Source: Streptomycetales bacterium (lineage in GTDB: Bacteria; Actinomycetota; Actinomycetes; Prado026). Taken from it: a stretch of DNA of 8,896 nt. The translations under genes were made by a program, and so were the position numbers. Below, piece by piece: positions 1-6,459 of this stretch; position 1 is the first letter of the stretch; every line of letters starts with the position of its first letter. The notes under the pieces were generated by a model. That model saw only the letters and a program-made list of their open reading frames with translations. It was not told where the DNA came from and did no database searches. The stretch spans positions 1 to 8,896 of the forward strand of contig JANYIP010000390.1 in assembly GCA_025361995.1 (NCBI GenBank), read 5' to 3'.

Positions 1-993
1 GTCTGGTACCAGAAGCACACTCAGTTCCCCGGCCCGGGCCGCACGGAGGGCAACGTCGTCGGGTACCCGTTGTTCCCGGTCTACACGGCGAAGGCCGGCG
101 GCTTCTTCTTCGTGGTCTTCGGTGTCACCGTCCTGCTCTCCGCGATCGCGAGCATCAACCCGGTCTGGCTGTTCGGGCCGTACACGCCGACCCAGATCAC
201 GGCCGGCTCGCAACCCGACTGGTACATGGGGTGGCTCGACGGCGCCCTGCGGCTGATGCCCAACCTCGAGATCGACGCCTGGGGGCACACCCTCAGCCTG
301 AACGTGCTGATCCCGTCGCTGATCATCCCGGGCATCCTGTTCACCGGGCTCGCGCTCTACCCGTTCCTCGAGCAGTGGGTCACCGGCGACAAGCGTGAGC
401 ACCACCTGCTGGACCGCCCGCGCAACATGCCGACCCGGACGGCCATCGGCACCATGTCGATCGCCTTCTACATCCTGCTGTGGATCGGGGGCGACAACGA
501 CATCATCGCCACCCACTTCGACCTCGGGATCAACCAGATCACCTGGACGCTACGGGTGATGATCTTCGTTGTGCCGCCGCTGGTCTTCGTGTTCACCAAG
601 CGCTTCTGCCTGTCCCTGCAGCGCCGCGACCGCGACAAGCTCCTGCACGGGTACGAGACCGGCACGATCATGCGGATGCCCTCGGGTGAGTACATCGAGG
701 TGCATGCAGCGGTCTCGGACGAGGAGCGCGCCAAGCTCCTCGCCGGCGAGCAGTACCGACCGCTGGAGATCGACGACCGGCCCGACGAGAACGGCGTACG
801 ACCCAAGCGGCACCCGCTGAACAAGGCACGGGCCAAGCTGTCGGCGTTCTACTTCGCGGAGCAGATCGAGAAGCCGTCCGCCGAGGAGCTCGAGCACGCT
901 GCGCACCACGCGGCTGAGCTCAGCGAGGGGTACGCCCGGCAGATCGAGAGCGGTACGCCGCCGACCGACGGCGAGAGTTCGCACCCGGCCTAG
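1..993 (+). CDS. qcrB: Cytochrome bc1 complex cytochrome b subunit, C-terminal part (5' truncated)
   Basis: This is the membrane subunit of the menaquinol:cytochrome c oxidoreductase (complex III), which passes electrons from quinol towards the bc1-aa3 supercomplex. The frame is open from base 1, so the N-terminal heme-binding half lies outside the window; 330 residues are visible. The start has the QKHTQFPGPGRTE loop followed by NVVG, characteristic of actinobacterial QcrB. The quinol-oxidation motif is PDWY at visible residues 72-75 (PEWY in mitochondria; PDFY/PDWY is usual in actinobacteria). Hydrophobic helices lie near visible residues 30-50, 100-122, 147-165 and 181-200. A long charged cytoplasmic tail of about 125 residues follows, beginning at the LQRRDRDKLLHG segment, as in mycobacterial QcrB. 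The gene ends in TAG at 991-993, whose CTAG is shared with the stop of the convergent DUF1697 gene. No terminator is visible between them. The upstream qcrC and qcrA partners would be expected just left of the window. Confidence 0.96.
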   Translation, partial: VWYQKHTQFPGPGRTEGNVVGYPLFPVYTAKAGGFFFVVFGVTVLLSAIASINPVWLFGPYTPTQITAGSQPDWYMGWLDGALRLMPNLEIDAWGHTLSLNVLIPSLIIPGILFTGLALYPFLEQWVTGDKREHHLLDRPRNMPTRTAIGTMSIAFYILLWIGGDNDIIATHFDLGINQITWTLRVMIFVVPPLVFVFTKRFCLSLQRRDRDKLLHGYETGTIMRMPSGEYIEVHAAVSDEERAKLLAGEQYRPLEIDDRPDENGVRPKRHPLNKARAKLSAFYFAEQIEKPSAEELEHAAHHAAELSEGYARQIESGTPPTDGESSHPA

Positions 994-1538
994 GTCGACA
1001 GCTCGACCAGCTTGGCGACCGTGTTCACGTTGCGGCTCGTGACGGTGACACCGAGGCGGCGTTCCCATGGCGACTTGCTCAGAGGGCCGCCGCTGACACC
1101 GGCCGGCAGCCACAGGTAGACGTGCCGGCCCACCACGGCGATCACGTCGGGCGCGACGTCCAGGTCCGCGACCGCGGCCACCGCGGCCGGCCTCGGCTCG
1201 GCTGACAGGAACCCGACCAGGTGCCGGGCCGGATCGGTGGCGAGCTCCGCCAGCGGGTCGGCGGCCAGCGCAGCCACGAGCTCGGCCCCCGTCCGTACGA
1301 CCACCGGGCACTGCACGCCGATCTCGGCGACCAGTGCGGCTTCGATGTCCTCGGGGGCGGTCTCCAGTGCCGACAGCGGCGCGGTGAAGGCGGCGTTCCC
1401 GCTGTTGAGCAGCGTGTTGACGTCGCCATAGCCCAGCCCCGTCAGCACCCGGCGCAGGTCGGCCATCGGGACTCGCTTGTTGCCGCCGACGTTGACGCCA
1501 CGCAGCAGAGCGACCGCTCGCGTGCTTCCGGGTGCCAC
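990..1538 (-). CDS. DUF1697 family protein
   Basis: A 182-residue protein of the DUF1697 family, whose biochemical role is unknown. Family landmarks are visible in order: VALLRGVNVGGNKRVPMADLR at about residues 9-29, LGYGDVNTLLNSGNAAF at about 35-51, PVVVRTGAEL in the middle, and a C-terminal KSPWERRLGVTVTSRN stretch followed by NTVAKLVEL. The family usually reads RNWNTV here; this copy has Val in place of Trp. Length is normal. The GTG start at 1538 is fixed because an in-frame TAA lies just upstream at 1547-1545. An AAGGAG sequence is present but only 2 nt from the GTG, an unusually tight spacing. The gene diverges from the alditol oxidase with 19 bp between start codons and ends inside the qcrB stop. 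Its promoter must therefore lie inside the oxidase coding region. Family assignment is secure; function is not known. Confidence 0.9.
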   Translation of the reverse strand: MAPGSTRAVALLRGVNVGGNKRVPMADLRRVLTGLGYGDVNTLLNSGNAAFTAPLSALETAPEDIEAALVAEIGVQCPVVVRTGAELVAALAADPLAELATDPARHLVGFLSAEPRPAAVAAVADLDVAPDVIAVVGRHVYLWLPAGVSGGPLSKSPWERRLGVTVTSRNVNTVAKLVELST

Positions 1539-1545
1539 GACTCCT

Positions 1546-1551
1546 TATCCT
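1546..1551 (+). promoter_or_regulatory. Candidate -10 element for a leaderless alditol oxidase transcript
   Basis: TATCCT fits the actinobacterial TANNNT -10 pattern and is followed by exactly 6 nt before the ATG at 1558, so transcription could begin at the start codon. No Shine-Dalgarno sequence precedes that ATG, which agrees with leaderless expression. The -35 region (about 1523-1528) has no good match. The hexamer touches the AAGGAG of the divergent DUF1697 gene (complement of 1541-1546). The assignment rests on pattern alone. Confidence 0.4.
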
Positions 1552-1557
1552 GCCAGG

Positions 1558-2841
1558 ATGGTCGAGCCGGGAACCAACTGGGCCGGGAACGTCACGTTCA
1601 CCGCCGGCGCCGTCCACCGCCCCACCTCGGTCGACGAACTGCGCCGGGTGGTGGCCGCCAGCAGGTCCATCCGAGCGCTCGGGACCGGGCACAGCTTCAA
1701 CACCCTGGTCGACTCCCCCGGCGACCTCGTGTCGGTGGCCGGCCTGCCCGCGGTCATCGAGCTGGACACGACGACCGCCCCCTCGCGGCCGACCGTCATC
1801 GTCTCGGCCGGGCTCCGCTACGGCGAGCTGGCCACCGAGCTGGACGCCCGCGGCTACGCCTTGCACAACCTGGGGTCGCTCCCGCACATCTCGGTCGCCG
1901 GCGCCTGCGCGACCGGCACGCACGGCTCCGGCGACGCCAACGGCAACCTGGCCACCGCGGTGTCCGCGGTCGAGCTGGTCGGCCCCGACGGAGACCTGGT
2001 CGCGCTCAGCCGGGCCGCCGACCCCGACACCTTCCCCGGCGCGGTGGTGGCCCTGGGCGCGCTCGGCATCGTCACCCGGCTCACGCTGGACGTGCAGCCG
2101 ACGTACGACCTGCGGCAGTACGTGTACGACGACCTGCCCGGGGACGAGCTGCGCGGACACTTCGACGAGATCACCGCCAGCGCGTACAGCGTGAGCCTGT
2201 TCACCCGGTGGCGGTCGGAGGAGGTCGAGCAGGTCTGGCGCAAGGAACGGCTCACGGCCGGCCAGGAGCCGGGCCGGCCGCCGGCCGTGTGGCACGGCGC
2301 CCGGCTGGCCGAAGAGGGCCGGCACCCGCTGCGGGGGCTGCCGTCGACGTCTGCGACCGAGCAGCTCGGCGTCCCGGGCCCGTGGTACGCGCGGCTGCCG
2401 CACTTCCGCCTCGAGTTCACGCCGAGCTTCGGCGACGAGCTCCAGGCGGAGTACCTGCTGCCCCGCGAGCACGCGGTCGAGGCGCTCGACGCGGTGGCCG
2501 AGCTGCGTGACCTGATCGCCCCGGTGCTGCTCGTCTCCGAGATCCGCACGGTGGCCTCCGACGACCTGTGGCTCAGCCCCAGCAATGGCCGCGCAAGCGT
2601 GGCGGTCCACTTCACTTGGGTGAAGGACGAGGCAGCGGTGGCGCCGGTGCTGGCCGCCGTCGAGGAGCAGCTGGTGCCCTATGCCGCCCGGCCGCACTGG
2701 GGCAAGCTCTTCTCCACCGCGCCGGCGGTCATCGCGGGGCTCTACCCACGGATGGACGACTTCGCCCGGCTGCGCGCGGCGATGGACCCGGGCGGGAAGT
2801 TCGGCGGGGCGTTCGTCGACCGGTACCTACCCGGCACTTAG
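1558..2841 (+). CDS. aldO: Alditol (xylitol) oxidase, covalent-FAD type
   Basis: A 427-residue flavoenzyme predicted to oxidise the terminal hydroxyl of sugar alcohols (xylitol, sorbitol and similar) to the aldose with O2, releasing H2O2. It is similar throughout to Streptomyces coelicolor AldO as I remember that sequence, including the N-terminal TNWAGN. The FAD-linking histidine is His45 in GTGHSFN. The pyrophosphate-binding loop is SLPHISVAG followed by ATGTHGSG at 107-125. The AldO active-site residues all have counterparts: Ser107, Glu328 and Arg330 (SEIRTVA), Thr353 (HFTW) and Lys383 (HWGK). Length matches AldO (about 418). The C-terminal MDPGGKFGGAF motif is intact. No signal peptide is seen, so it should be cytosolic. 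The ATG at 1558 gives the AldO-like N-terminus; the frame stays open upstream to 1477, but that stretch is antisense to the DUF1697 gene. The related gulonolactone/arabinonolactone oxidases share the fold, but the active-site set favours alditol oxidase. The neighbouring SWEET-like transporter and LacI regulator fit sugar metabolism. Confidence 0.9.
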   Translation: MVEPGTNWAGNVTFTAGAVHRPTSVDELRRVVAASRSIRALGTGHSFNTLVDSPGDLVSVAGLPAVIELDTTTAPSRPTVIVSAGLRYGELATELDARGYALHNLGSLPHISVAGACATGTHGSGDANGNLATAVSAVELVGPDGDLVALSRAADPDTFPGAVVALGALGIVTRLTLDVQPTYDLRQYVYDDLPGDELRGHFDEITASAYSVSLFTRWRSEEVEQVWRKERLTAGQEPGRPPAVWHGARLAEEGRHPLRGLPSTSATEQLGVPGPWYARLPHFRLEFTPSFGDELQAEYLLPREHAVEALDAVAELRDLIAPVLLVSEIRTVASDDLWLSPSNGRASVAVHFTWVKDEAAVAPVLAAVEEQLVPYAARPHWGKLFSTAPAVIAGLYPRMDDFARLRAAMDPGGKFGGAFVDRYLPGT

Positions 2842-3455
2842 GTGACAGCGATCGCGCGGGCTTCGTGAGCGGTTGCGAGCGTCTCCAGCGCCAGCAGGGT
2901 CACGGCGGTGCTGAGCGCGACCACCGAGCTGAGCAGGACCGGGACGTCCCCGATGAGGACGGCGTACGTCAGCCAGCAGACCTGCGAGAGGGCCTTGAGC
3001 GACCAGGTCGTGATCGACACTCCGGAGCGGGCACCGGCCCGCCAGGTCGCCACCGAGTCGTACACCTGCGGCCAGGCCGAGACGAAGCCGATCGAGACCG
3101 CGATGTACCCCACGGCGTGCGGCGGGACGAGCAGGGCCACCGTCAGGAAGGCGGCCCAGACCGTCGCCAGGGTCGCCGCGCGGCGCCGCCGGGACACCGC
3201 GCTCGGGACGAGGAGGACGACGCACACTGCGCCGGAGACCAGCAGGACGTTCCCGGGGATCTGCGGCACCGTCATCGTGCGGATCCCGTACGTCAGCCAC
3301 ATCGAGCAGCCCAGGACGGTCATGGACCATGCCACCGGCGAGACGCCGCCGAGGGTGGGGTGGGCGAGGGTGCGCAGGATCTGCGGAACGACCATGACGA
3401 CACCGAGGGTGGCACCGAGGTAGGCGAGCGCGAGAGCGAGGGCATGGGCCGTCAT
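2838..3455 (-). CDS. SWEET-like (double PQ-loop) sugar transporter, 7 predicted TM
   Basis: A 205-residue polytopic membrane protein with two SemiSWEET units, probably a facilitative sugar carrier. Unit 1 (about residues 5-87) contains PQ at 24-25, GVSPVAW at 37-43, WLTYG at 53-57 and Asn69 in the third helix. Unit 2 (about 114-195) repeats this with PQ at 129-130, GVSITTW at 145-151, WLTYA at 161-165, and Ser177 where unit 1 has Asn69. An RRRR segment and an extra helix (about 93-112) join them. The layout is therefore 3+1+3 helices, like eukaryotic SWEETs, whereas most bacterial SemiSWEETs are single three-helix proteins of about 90 residues. The start is ATG at 3455, with no upstream in-frame start seen nearby and no clear ribosome-binding site. 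The stop (TAA) overlaps the oxidase TAG through TTAG. It is divergent from the LacI gene, and the tandem operator lies 55-82 bp upstream of its start. Substrate and direction of transport cannot be read from sequence; other PQ-loop proteins carry non-sugar substrates. Confidence 0.82.
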   Translation of the reverse strand: MTAHALALALAYLGATLGVVMVVPQILRTLAHPTLGGVSPVAWSMTVLGCSMWLTYGIRTMTVPQIPGNVLLVSGAVCVVLLVPSAVSRRRRAATLATVWAAFLTVALLVPPHAVGYIAVSIGFVSAWPQVYDSVATWRAGARSGVSITTWSLKALSQVCWLTYAVLIGDVPVLLSSVVALSTAVTLLALETLATAHEARAIAVT

Positions 3456-3509
3456 GTGGAGCCGAGCACGGTCAGGAGGCCTTCCGGCGAGCGGTCTGAA
3501 CGGGAATTC

Positions 3510-3536
3510 TGTAACGATACAGATGTAACGATACAG
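3510..3536. promoter_or_regulatory. Tandem operator: two perfect TGTAACGATACAG sites, 14-bp period
   Basis: TGTAACGATACAG occurs at 3510-3522 and again at 3524-3536, separated by one base. Each copy is a near-palindrome with TGTA and TACA arms around a central CG (one mismatched pair), the usual shape of LacI-family operators. The arms alternate evenly as TGTA-N4-TACA-N2-TGTA-N4-TACA, so the junction also forms an inverted pair. The block is AT-rich in very GC-rich surroundings and sits between the divergent lacI-type and SWEET-like genes. It contains possible -10 elements for both directions: TACAGT at 3532-3537 on + and TATCGT at 3519-3514 on -. Bound repressor would probably block both promoters. 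That the adjacent LacI protein is the binder is inference. Confidence 0.75.
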
Positions 3537-3537
3537 T
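3532..3537 (+). promoter_or_regulatory. Candidate -10 element for the LacI-family gene
   Basis: TACAGT fits TANNNT and overlaps the right end of the second operator copy. A transcript would begin near 3544, giving about 24 nt of leader that carries the AAGGAGG ribosome-binding site. No convincing -35 box is visible. The overlap with the operator predicts autorepression. Confidence 0.35.
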
Positions 3538-3555
3538 AGTCAGGTGCTCGTAGGG

Positions 3556-3562
3556 AAGGAGG
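3556..3562 (+). promoter_or_regulatory. Ribosome-binding site of the LacI-family gene
   Basis: AAGGAGG ends 5 nt before the ATG at 3568. It decides the start in favour of this ATG over the in-frame GTG at 3544, which has no ribosome-binding site and would add eight residues not expected before a LacI helix-turn-helix. It is the clearest Shine-Dalgarno sequence in the window. Confidence 0.8.
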
Positions 3563-3567
3563 CAGGC

Positions 3568-4614
3568 ATGGGCGAGTCCCGCCAGACGCTGCAAACGGTG
3601 GCGCGGGCAGCCGGCGTCTCGCCGATGACGGTGTCCAACGCCTACAACCGGCCCGACCAGCTCTCCCGCACCACCCGGGAGAAGGTCCTGCGGGTGGCCG
3701 CCGAGCTGGGGTACGGCGGCCCGAGCCCTGCTGGCCGGTCGCTGCGCCGCGGACGCTCGGGCACCGTGGGCCTGCTGCTGTCCGAGCAGCTGCCGTACGC
3801 GTTCGCCGACCCGGGGATGCTGACCTTCCTGCACGGGATGGCCACCGAGCTGGCCGCCGCCGGGCAGGCGCTGCTGCTGATCCCGACAGCTGGTGACACC
3901 GACCAGGCGCTGGTCCGCGGTGCCCTCGTCGACGCCTTGGTGCTGCGTGCGATCTATCCCGACGATCCAGCCGTGGTCGCCGCGCGTGAGCGGGGGGTCC
4001 CGCTGGTGTCGGGCGGCGGCCCCAAGATCGCCGGGATCCCGTTCGTCGGGATCGACAACGCCCGCTCCGCGGCGAGGGCCGCTGAGCACCTGCTGGGTCT
4101 CGGCCACACCCGGTTCGCCGTGCTCACCATCCCGCCCGGGGACCCGCTCGCCGGGATCCCGCCGCGCCCGGGACTGCACGCCCGGGCTCGTGGCTTCCTC
4201 GCTGCACTGGAAGCCGCCGGAGTCGACCCCGACCGCATCCAGGTGGTGCAGGCGGGCGACCACACCCGCGACGCGGGCCGCGAGGCGGCCGCCCACCTGC
4301 TCGTTGCCCGCCGGTCAGCGCGACCCACCGCCGTCTTCGCCGTGAGCGACGTCCTCGCCCTCGGCGTCCTGGAGGCTGCGGCGGCCAGCGGCGTCGACGT
4401 ACCCCGACAGCTCTCGGTGATGGGCTTCGACGACATCGAGGAGGCGGCGAGGAGCACCCCGCCGCTGACCACGATCTCGCACCCGCTGTACGAGCAGGGC
4501 AGGGCCGCCGTCCGCGTCGTCCTTGCCGCTGTCGACGGACGGGTGGTGCGGCCGCCTCGCCTGACCACTCACCTGGTCCTTCGCGAGACGACCGCACGCC
4601 CTCCTGCGCGCTGA
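3568..4614 (+). CDS. LacI family transcriptional regulator
   Basis: A 348-residue sugar-responsive repressor. The N-terminal LacI-type helix-turn-helix spans about residues 7-50 (TLQTVARAAGVSPMTVSNAY, then REKVLRVAAELGY). The hinge segment PAGRSLRRGRS at 54-64 contains the leucine (Leu59) that intercalates at the central CG of LacI-family operators. The rest is a periplasmic-binding-protein-like effector and dimer domain, with SDVLALG from about residue 260 and GFDDIE from about 286, followed by PPLTTISHPLYEQGRAAV, all typical. Length is normal. The start is set by the AAGGAGG at 3556-3562. The gene is divergent from the SWEET-like gene and convergent with the 602-residue protein gene, whose stop is 24 bp away. 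It probably represses itself and the SWEET-like gene through the tandem sites at 3510-3536. The effector is not predictable; a sugar or sugar alcohol would fit the neighbouring alditol oxidase. Confidence 0.93.
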   Translation: MGESRQTLQTVARAAGVSPMTVSNAYNRPDQLSRTTREKVLRVAAELGYGGPSPAGRSLRRGRSGTVGLLLSEQLPYAFADPGMLTFLHGMATELAAAGQALLLIPTAGDTDQALVRGALVDALVLRAIYPDDPAVVAARERGVPLVSGGGPKIAGIPFVGIDNARSAARAAEHLLGLGHTRFAVLTIPPGDPLAGIPPRPGLHARARGFLAALEAAGVDPDRIQVVQAGDHTRDAGREAAAHLLVARRSARPTAVFAVSDVLALGVLEAAAASGVDVPRQLSVMGFDDIEEAARSTPPLTTISHPLYEQGRAAVRVVLAAVDGRVVRPPRLTTHLVLRETTARPPAR

Positions 4615-4638
4615 GCGGCGCACAGACCCACTGACGGC

Positions 4639-6447
4639 CTACTGCTTGGTGAACACCAGGAAGTCGCTCTCGGGCAGCGGCTCGCTGTCACCGGTGGTGA
4701 GCAGCAGGCTGGCCGAGGCCGACAGCTGGTAGCCGCACGGCGGCAGGCTCGAGATCGCCACCGGGTTGTTCAGGTGGTCGAGCAGAGCGGTGACCGTCCC
4801 GAAGAAGTCCGGAGTCGCCGCCGGCAGGGCGTAGTGGTACGGACCACCAGGCCCCGTCACCGCAAGGGTGACCGCCCCGAGGTTCGGGTGCGCCGCGGTG
4901 TAGAGCACGGTCAGCGCGTGGGTGATCTTCGCGCAGCCGTGCCCGATCAGCTCCTGCACGTCGATGCTGAGGGCACCCAGGTACCCGTCGTACCTGCCGG
5001 GCACCCACGAGCCGTTCTTCTCCACCTGGTTGTAGATCGTGTTGGCCAGCGCCAACCGGTCGCAGATCCCGGCCTGCACGGCCGGTGGCGGTGAGACGAC
5101 GGCCTGCCGGATGACCATCCGCAGGGTGACGAGCTCGTCGGTGGCCAGCCCGGCCGGCACCGTCGAGCCGCCGGCGCTGACTGCGGCAAGGTCGTGAGTC
5201 TGAGTGGACAAGGTCCCGCTGGCCAGGCCCAGCAAGTTGTTGTTGGGCACGAACTTCCCGGTCAGCAGGTGGTTGTCCTGCGGGACGCTGATCCAGCCGT
5301 CGGCGTCCGGGGTGACCGCGATCTCGTCCGGCCCGTTCACACCGAGCACGACCACCCGCTTGGTCTCCGCCGGGCCGGGGAAGACGAACTTCTCCAGGGT
5401 CCCGATCTGCATCGCGGTCATCTGGGCCTGACGCACCGGGTCGGTTCCAGTGGTCGACATCTCGAACCGGTACTGCAGCGGCTGCCCGCCGAGGGTCCGA
5501 CCGAGCACGCCGTTCAGCCGGAGCCCGGCGTAGAAGGCCCGGTTGCCGGTCGTCCGCCCCGTACCGGCCGGTCCGCTGTCGATGTCGGTCAGCAGCTTGT
5601 AGCCGCCGACGTGGTCGAACCACGGGTACGCGTCGTCCACCGGCGGCTGCTCGTCCACGCACAGGTCCACGCAGAAGCACGGACCGATGTTCTGCCGGTC
5701 GGCCGCGCGACCACGCGAGCGCGGCTCGGCGAGCAGCACACCGCCCAGGCCCTCGATCCGGAAGTACACGTCCGGGCCGGGGACGAGCTCGATGTTGATC
5801 CATGGAGACAGGGGCGTGCGGGTGAACTCGGCAGTGGTGTAGTCGATGCGGAAGTGCCCCGACCCGTCGGTGGTCGCACTGCCGAGAGCGTCGTCCTGGA
5901 GCCAGTCCACGTCGAAAGCCTTGACCGTCACGCCGGACACCGGGACGTCGGTGCCGCAGACGGTGACCTGTCCGCAGATGGTCCACCAGCCGAGGCGGCC
6001 ACGGATCGCGCACCAGAACCGGGAGGGGATCTCGTACTCCCACGCGGCGACGAAGTCCGTCCCGTCCGGGCCGGCGGTGCGCCAGGCCGGAGCAAGGGTG
6101 GTCACGGCGAGCTGCACCGGCCGCGGAGGTACCGGGTGCCCGGTCATCGTCCCGCAGTAGACGTCCACCTCGAAGGCCTCGCCCGCGTAGACGCTGCCGG
6201 GGCTGTCCAGCAGGACCGTGAAGCTGCCGTCGTCGGCGAGCACGGCCTCGGCGAAGACGTCCGTGGCCCGTGCGTCAGCCTGCTCCCGGGTCAGGACGTT
6301 CACCGTGGATTTGGGGTCCGCCGCGGCGGAGTGGCTCACCCGGGACTGGTCCTGCACGCGTACCAGGCGCAGGGTGGCGCCGCGCAGCGGCTCCGAGCAC
6401 TCGTCGCACAGCAGGCCGATCAGCCGGCCGGACAGGCGGTAGGACAT
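4639..6447 (-). CDS. Uncharacterised protein with two transthyretin/CarboxypepD-reg-like segments
   Basis: A 602-residue protein that I do not recognise as a named family. Two segments look like small beta-sandwich modules of the carboxypeptidase-regulatory/transthyretin type. The first, at about residues 4-82, runs from LSGRLIGLLCDECSEPLRGA to LADDGSFTVLLD. The second, at about 148-204, has GQVTVCGTDVPVSGVTVKAF followed by TTDGSGHFRIDY. There are 12 cysteines: a CDEC pair at 14/17, then 98, 146, 158, 164, a CFCVDLC cluster at 257-263, and 462, 505 and 571. The middle and C-terminal parts (about 270-602) are Gly/Thr/Leu-rich and look beta-structured, with no motif I can name. No signal peptide, lipobox or membrane helix is evident, so it is predicted cytosolic unless exported by a non-Sec route. 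The ATG at 6447 has GGAG 6 nt upstream, itself just below a leader hairpin. Base composition and codon pattern look native. Function is unknown. Confidence 0.85.
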   Translation of the reverse strand: MSYRLSGRLIGLLCDECSEPLRGATLRLVRVQDQSRVSHSAAADPKSTVNVLTREQADARATDVFAEAVLADDGSFTVLLDSPGSVYAGEAFEVDVYCGTMTGHPVPPRPVQLAVTTLAPAWRTAGPDGTDFVAAWEYEIPSRFWCAIRGRLGWWTICGQVTVCGTDVPVSGVTVKAFDVDWLQDDALGSATTDGSGHFRIDYTTAEFTRTPLSPWINIELVPGPDVYFRIEGLGGVLLAEPRSRGRAADRQNIGPCFCVDLCVDEQPPVDDAYPWFDHVGGYKLLTDIDSGPAGTGRTTGNRAFYAGLRLNGVLGRTLGGQPLQYRFEMSTTGTDPVRQAQMTAMQIGTLEKFVFPGPAETKRVVVLGVNGPDEIAVTPDADGWISVPQDNHLLTGKFVPNNNLLGLASGTLSTQTHDLAAVSAGGSTVPAGLATDELVTLRMVIRQAVVSPPPAVQAGICDRLALANTIYNQVEKNGSWVPGRYDGYLGALSIDVQELIGHGCAKITHALTVLYTAAHPNLGAVTLAVTGPGGPYHYALPAATPDFFGTVTALLDHLNNPVAISSLPPCGYQLSASASLLLTTGDSEPLPESDFLVFTKQ

Positions 6448-6453
6448 GGCGGT

Positions 6454-6457
6454 CTCC
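6454..6457 (-). promoter_or_regulatory. Ribosome-binding site of the 602-residue protein gene
   Basis: On the minus strand GGAG lies 6 nt before the ATG at 6447, supporting that start. It begins 2 nt after the 3' arm of the hairpin at 6460-6487, so folding or ribosome footprint could affect access to it. Confidence 0.6.
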
Positions 6458-6459
6458 GA

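Noticed and set aside
1477..1557. Upstream extension of the oxidase frame
   Set aside because: It would add 27 residues antisense to the DUF1697 N-terminus; AldO-type proteins start close to the TNWAGN segment, which fits the ATG at 1558.
1221..2510. A 429-codon plus-strand open frame overlapping the oxidase
   Set aside because: It is in another frame from the well-supported oxidase and encodes an Arg/Pro-rich sequence with no family features.
550..2697. A 715-codon minus-strand open frame across qcrB, the DUF1697 gene and the oxidase
   Set aside because: It is antisense or out of frame to genes with clear family motifs, and its translation is Arg/Gly/Ala-rich low-complexity sequence typical of high-GC shadow frames.
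3544..3567. GTG start for the LacI-family gene, possibly leaderless since TACAGT lies 6 nt upstream
   Set aside because: The ATG at 3568 has a strong AAGGAGG at good spacing and gives the usual short N-terminus before the helix-turn-helix. The GTG cannot be fully excluded.
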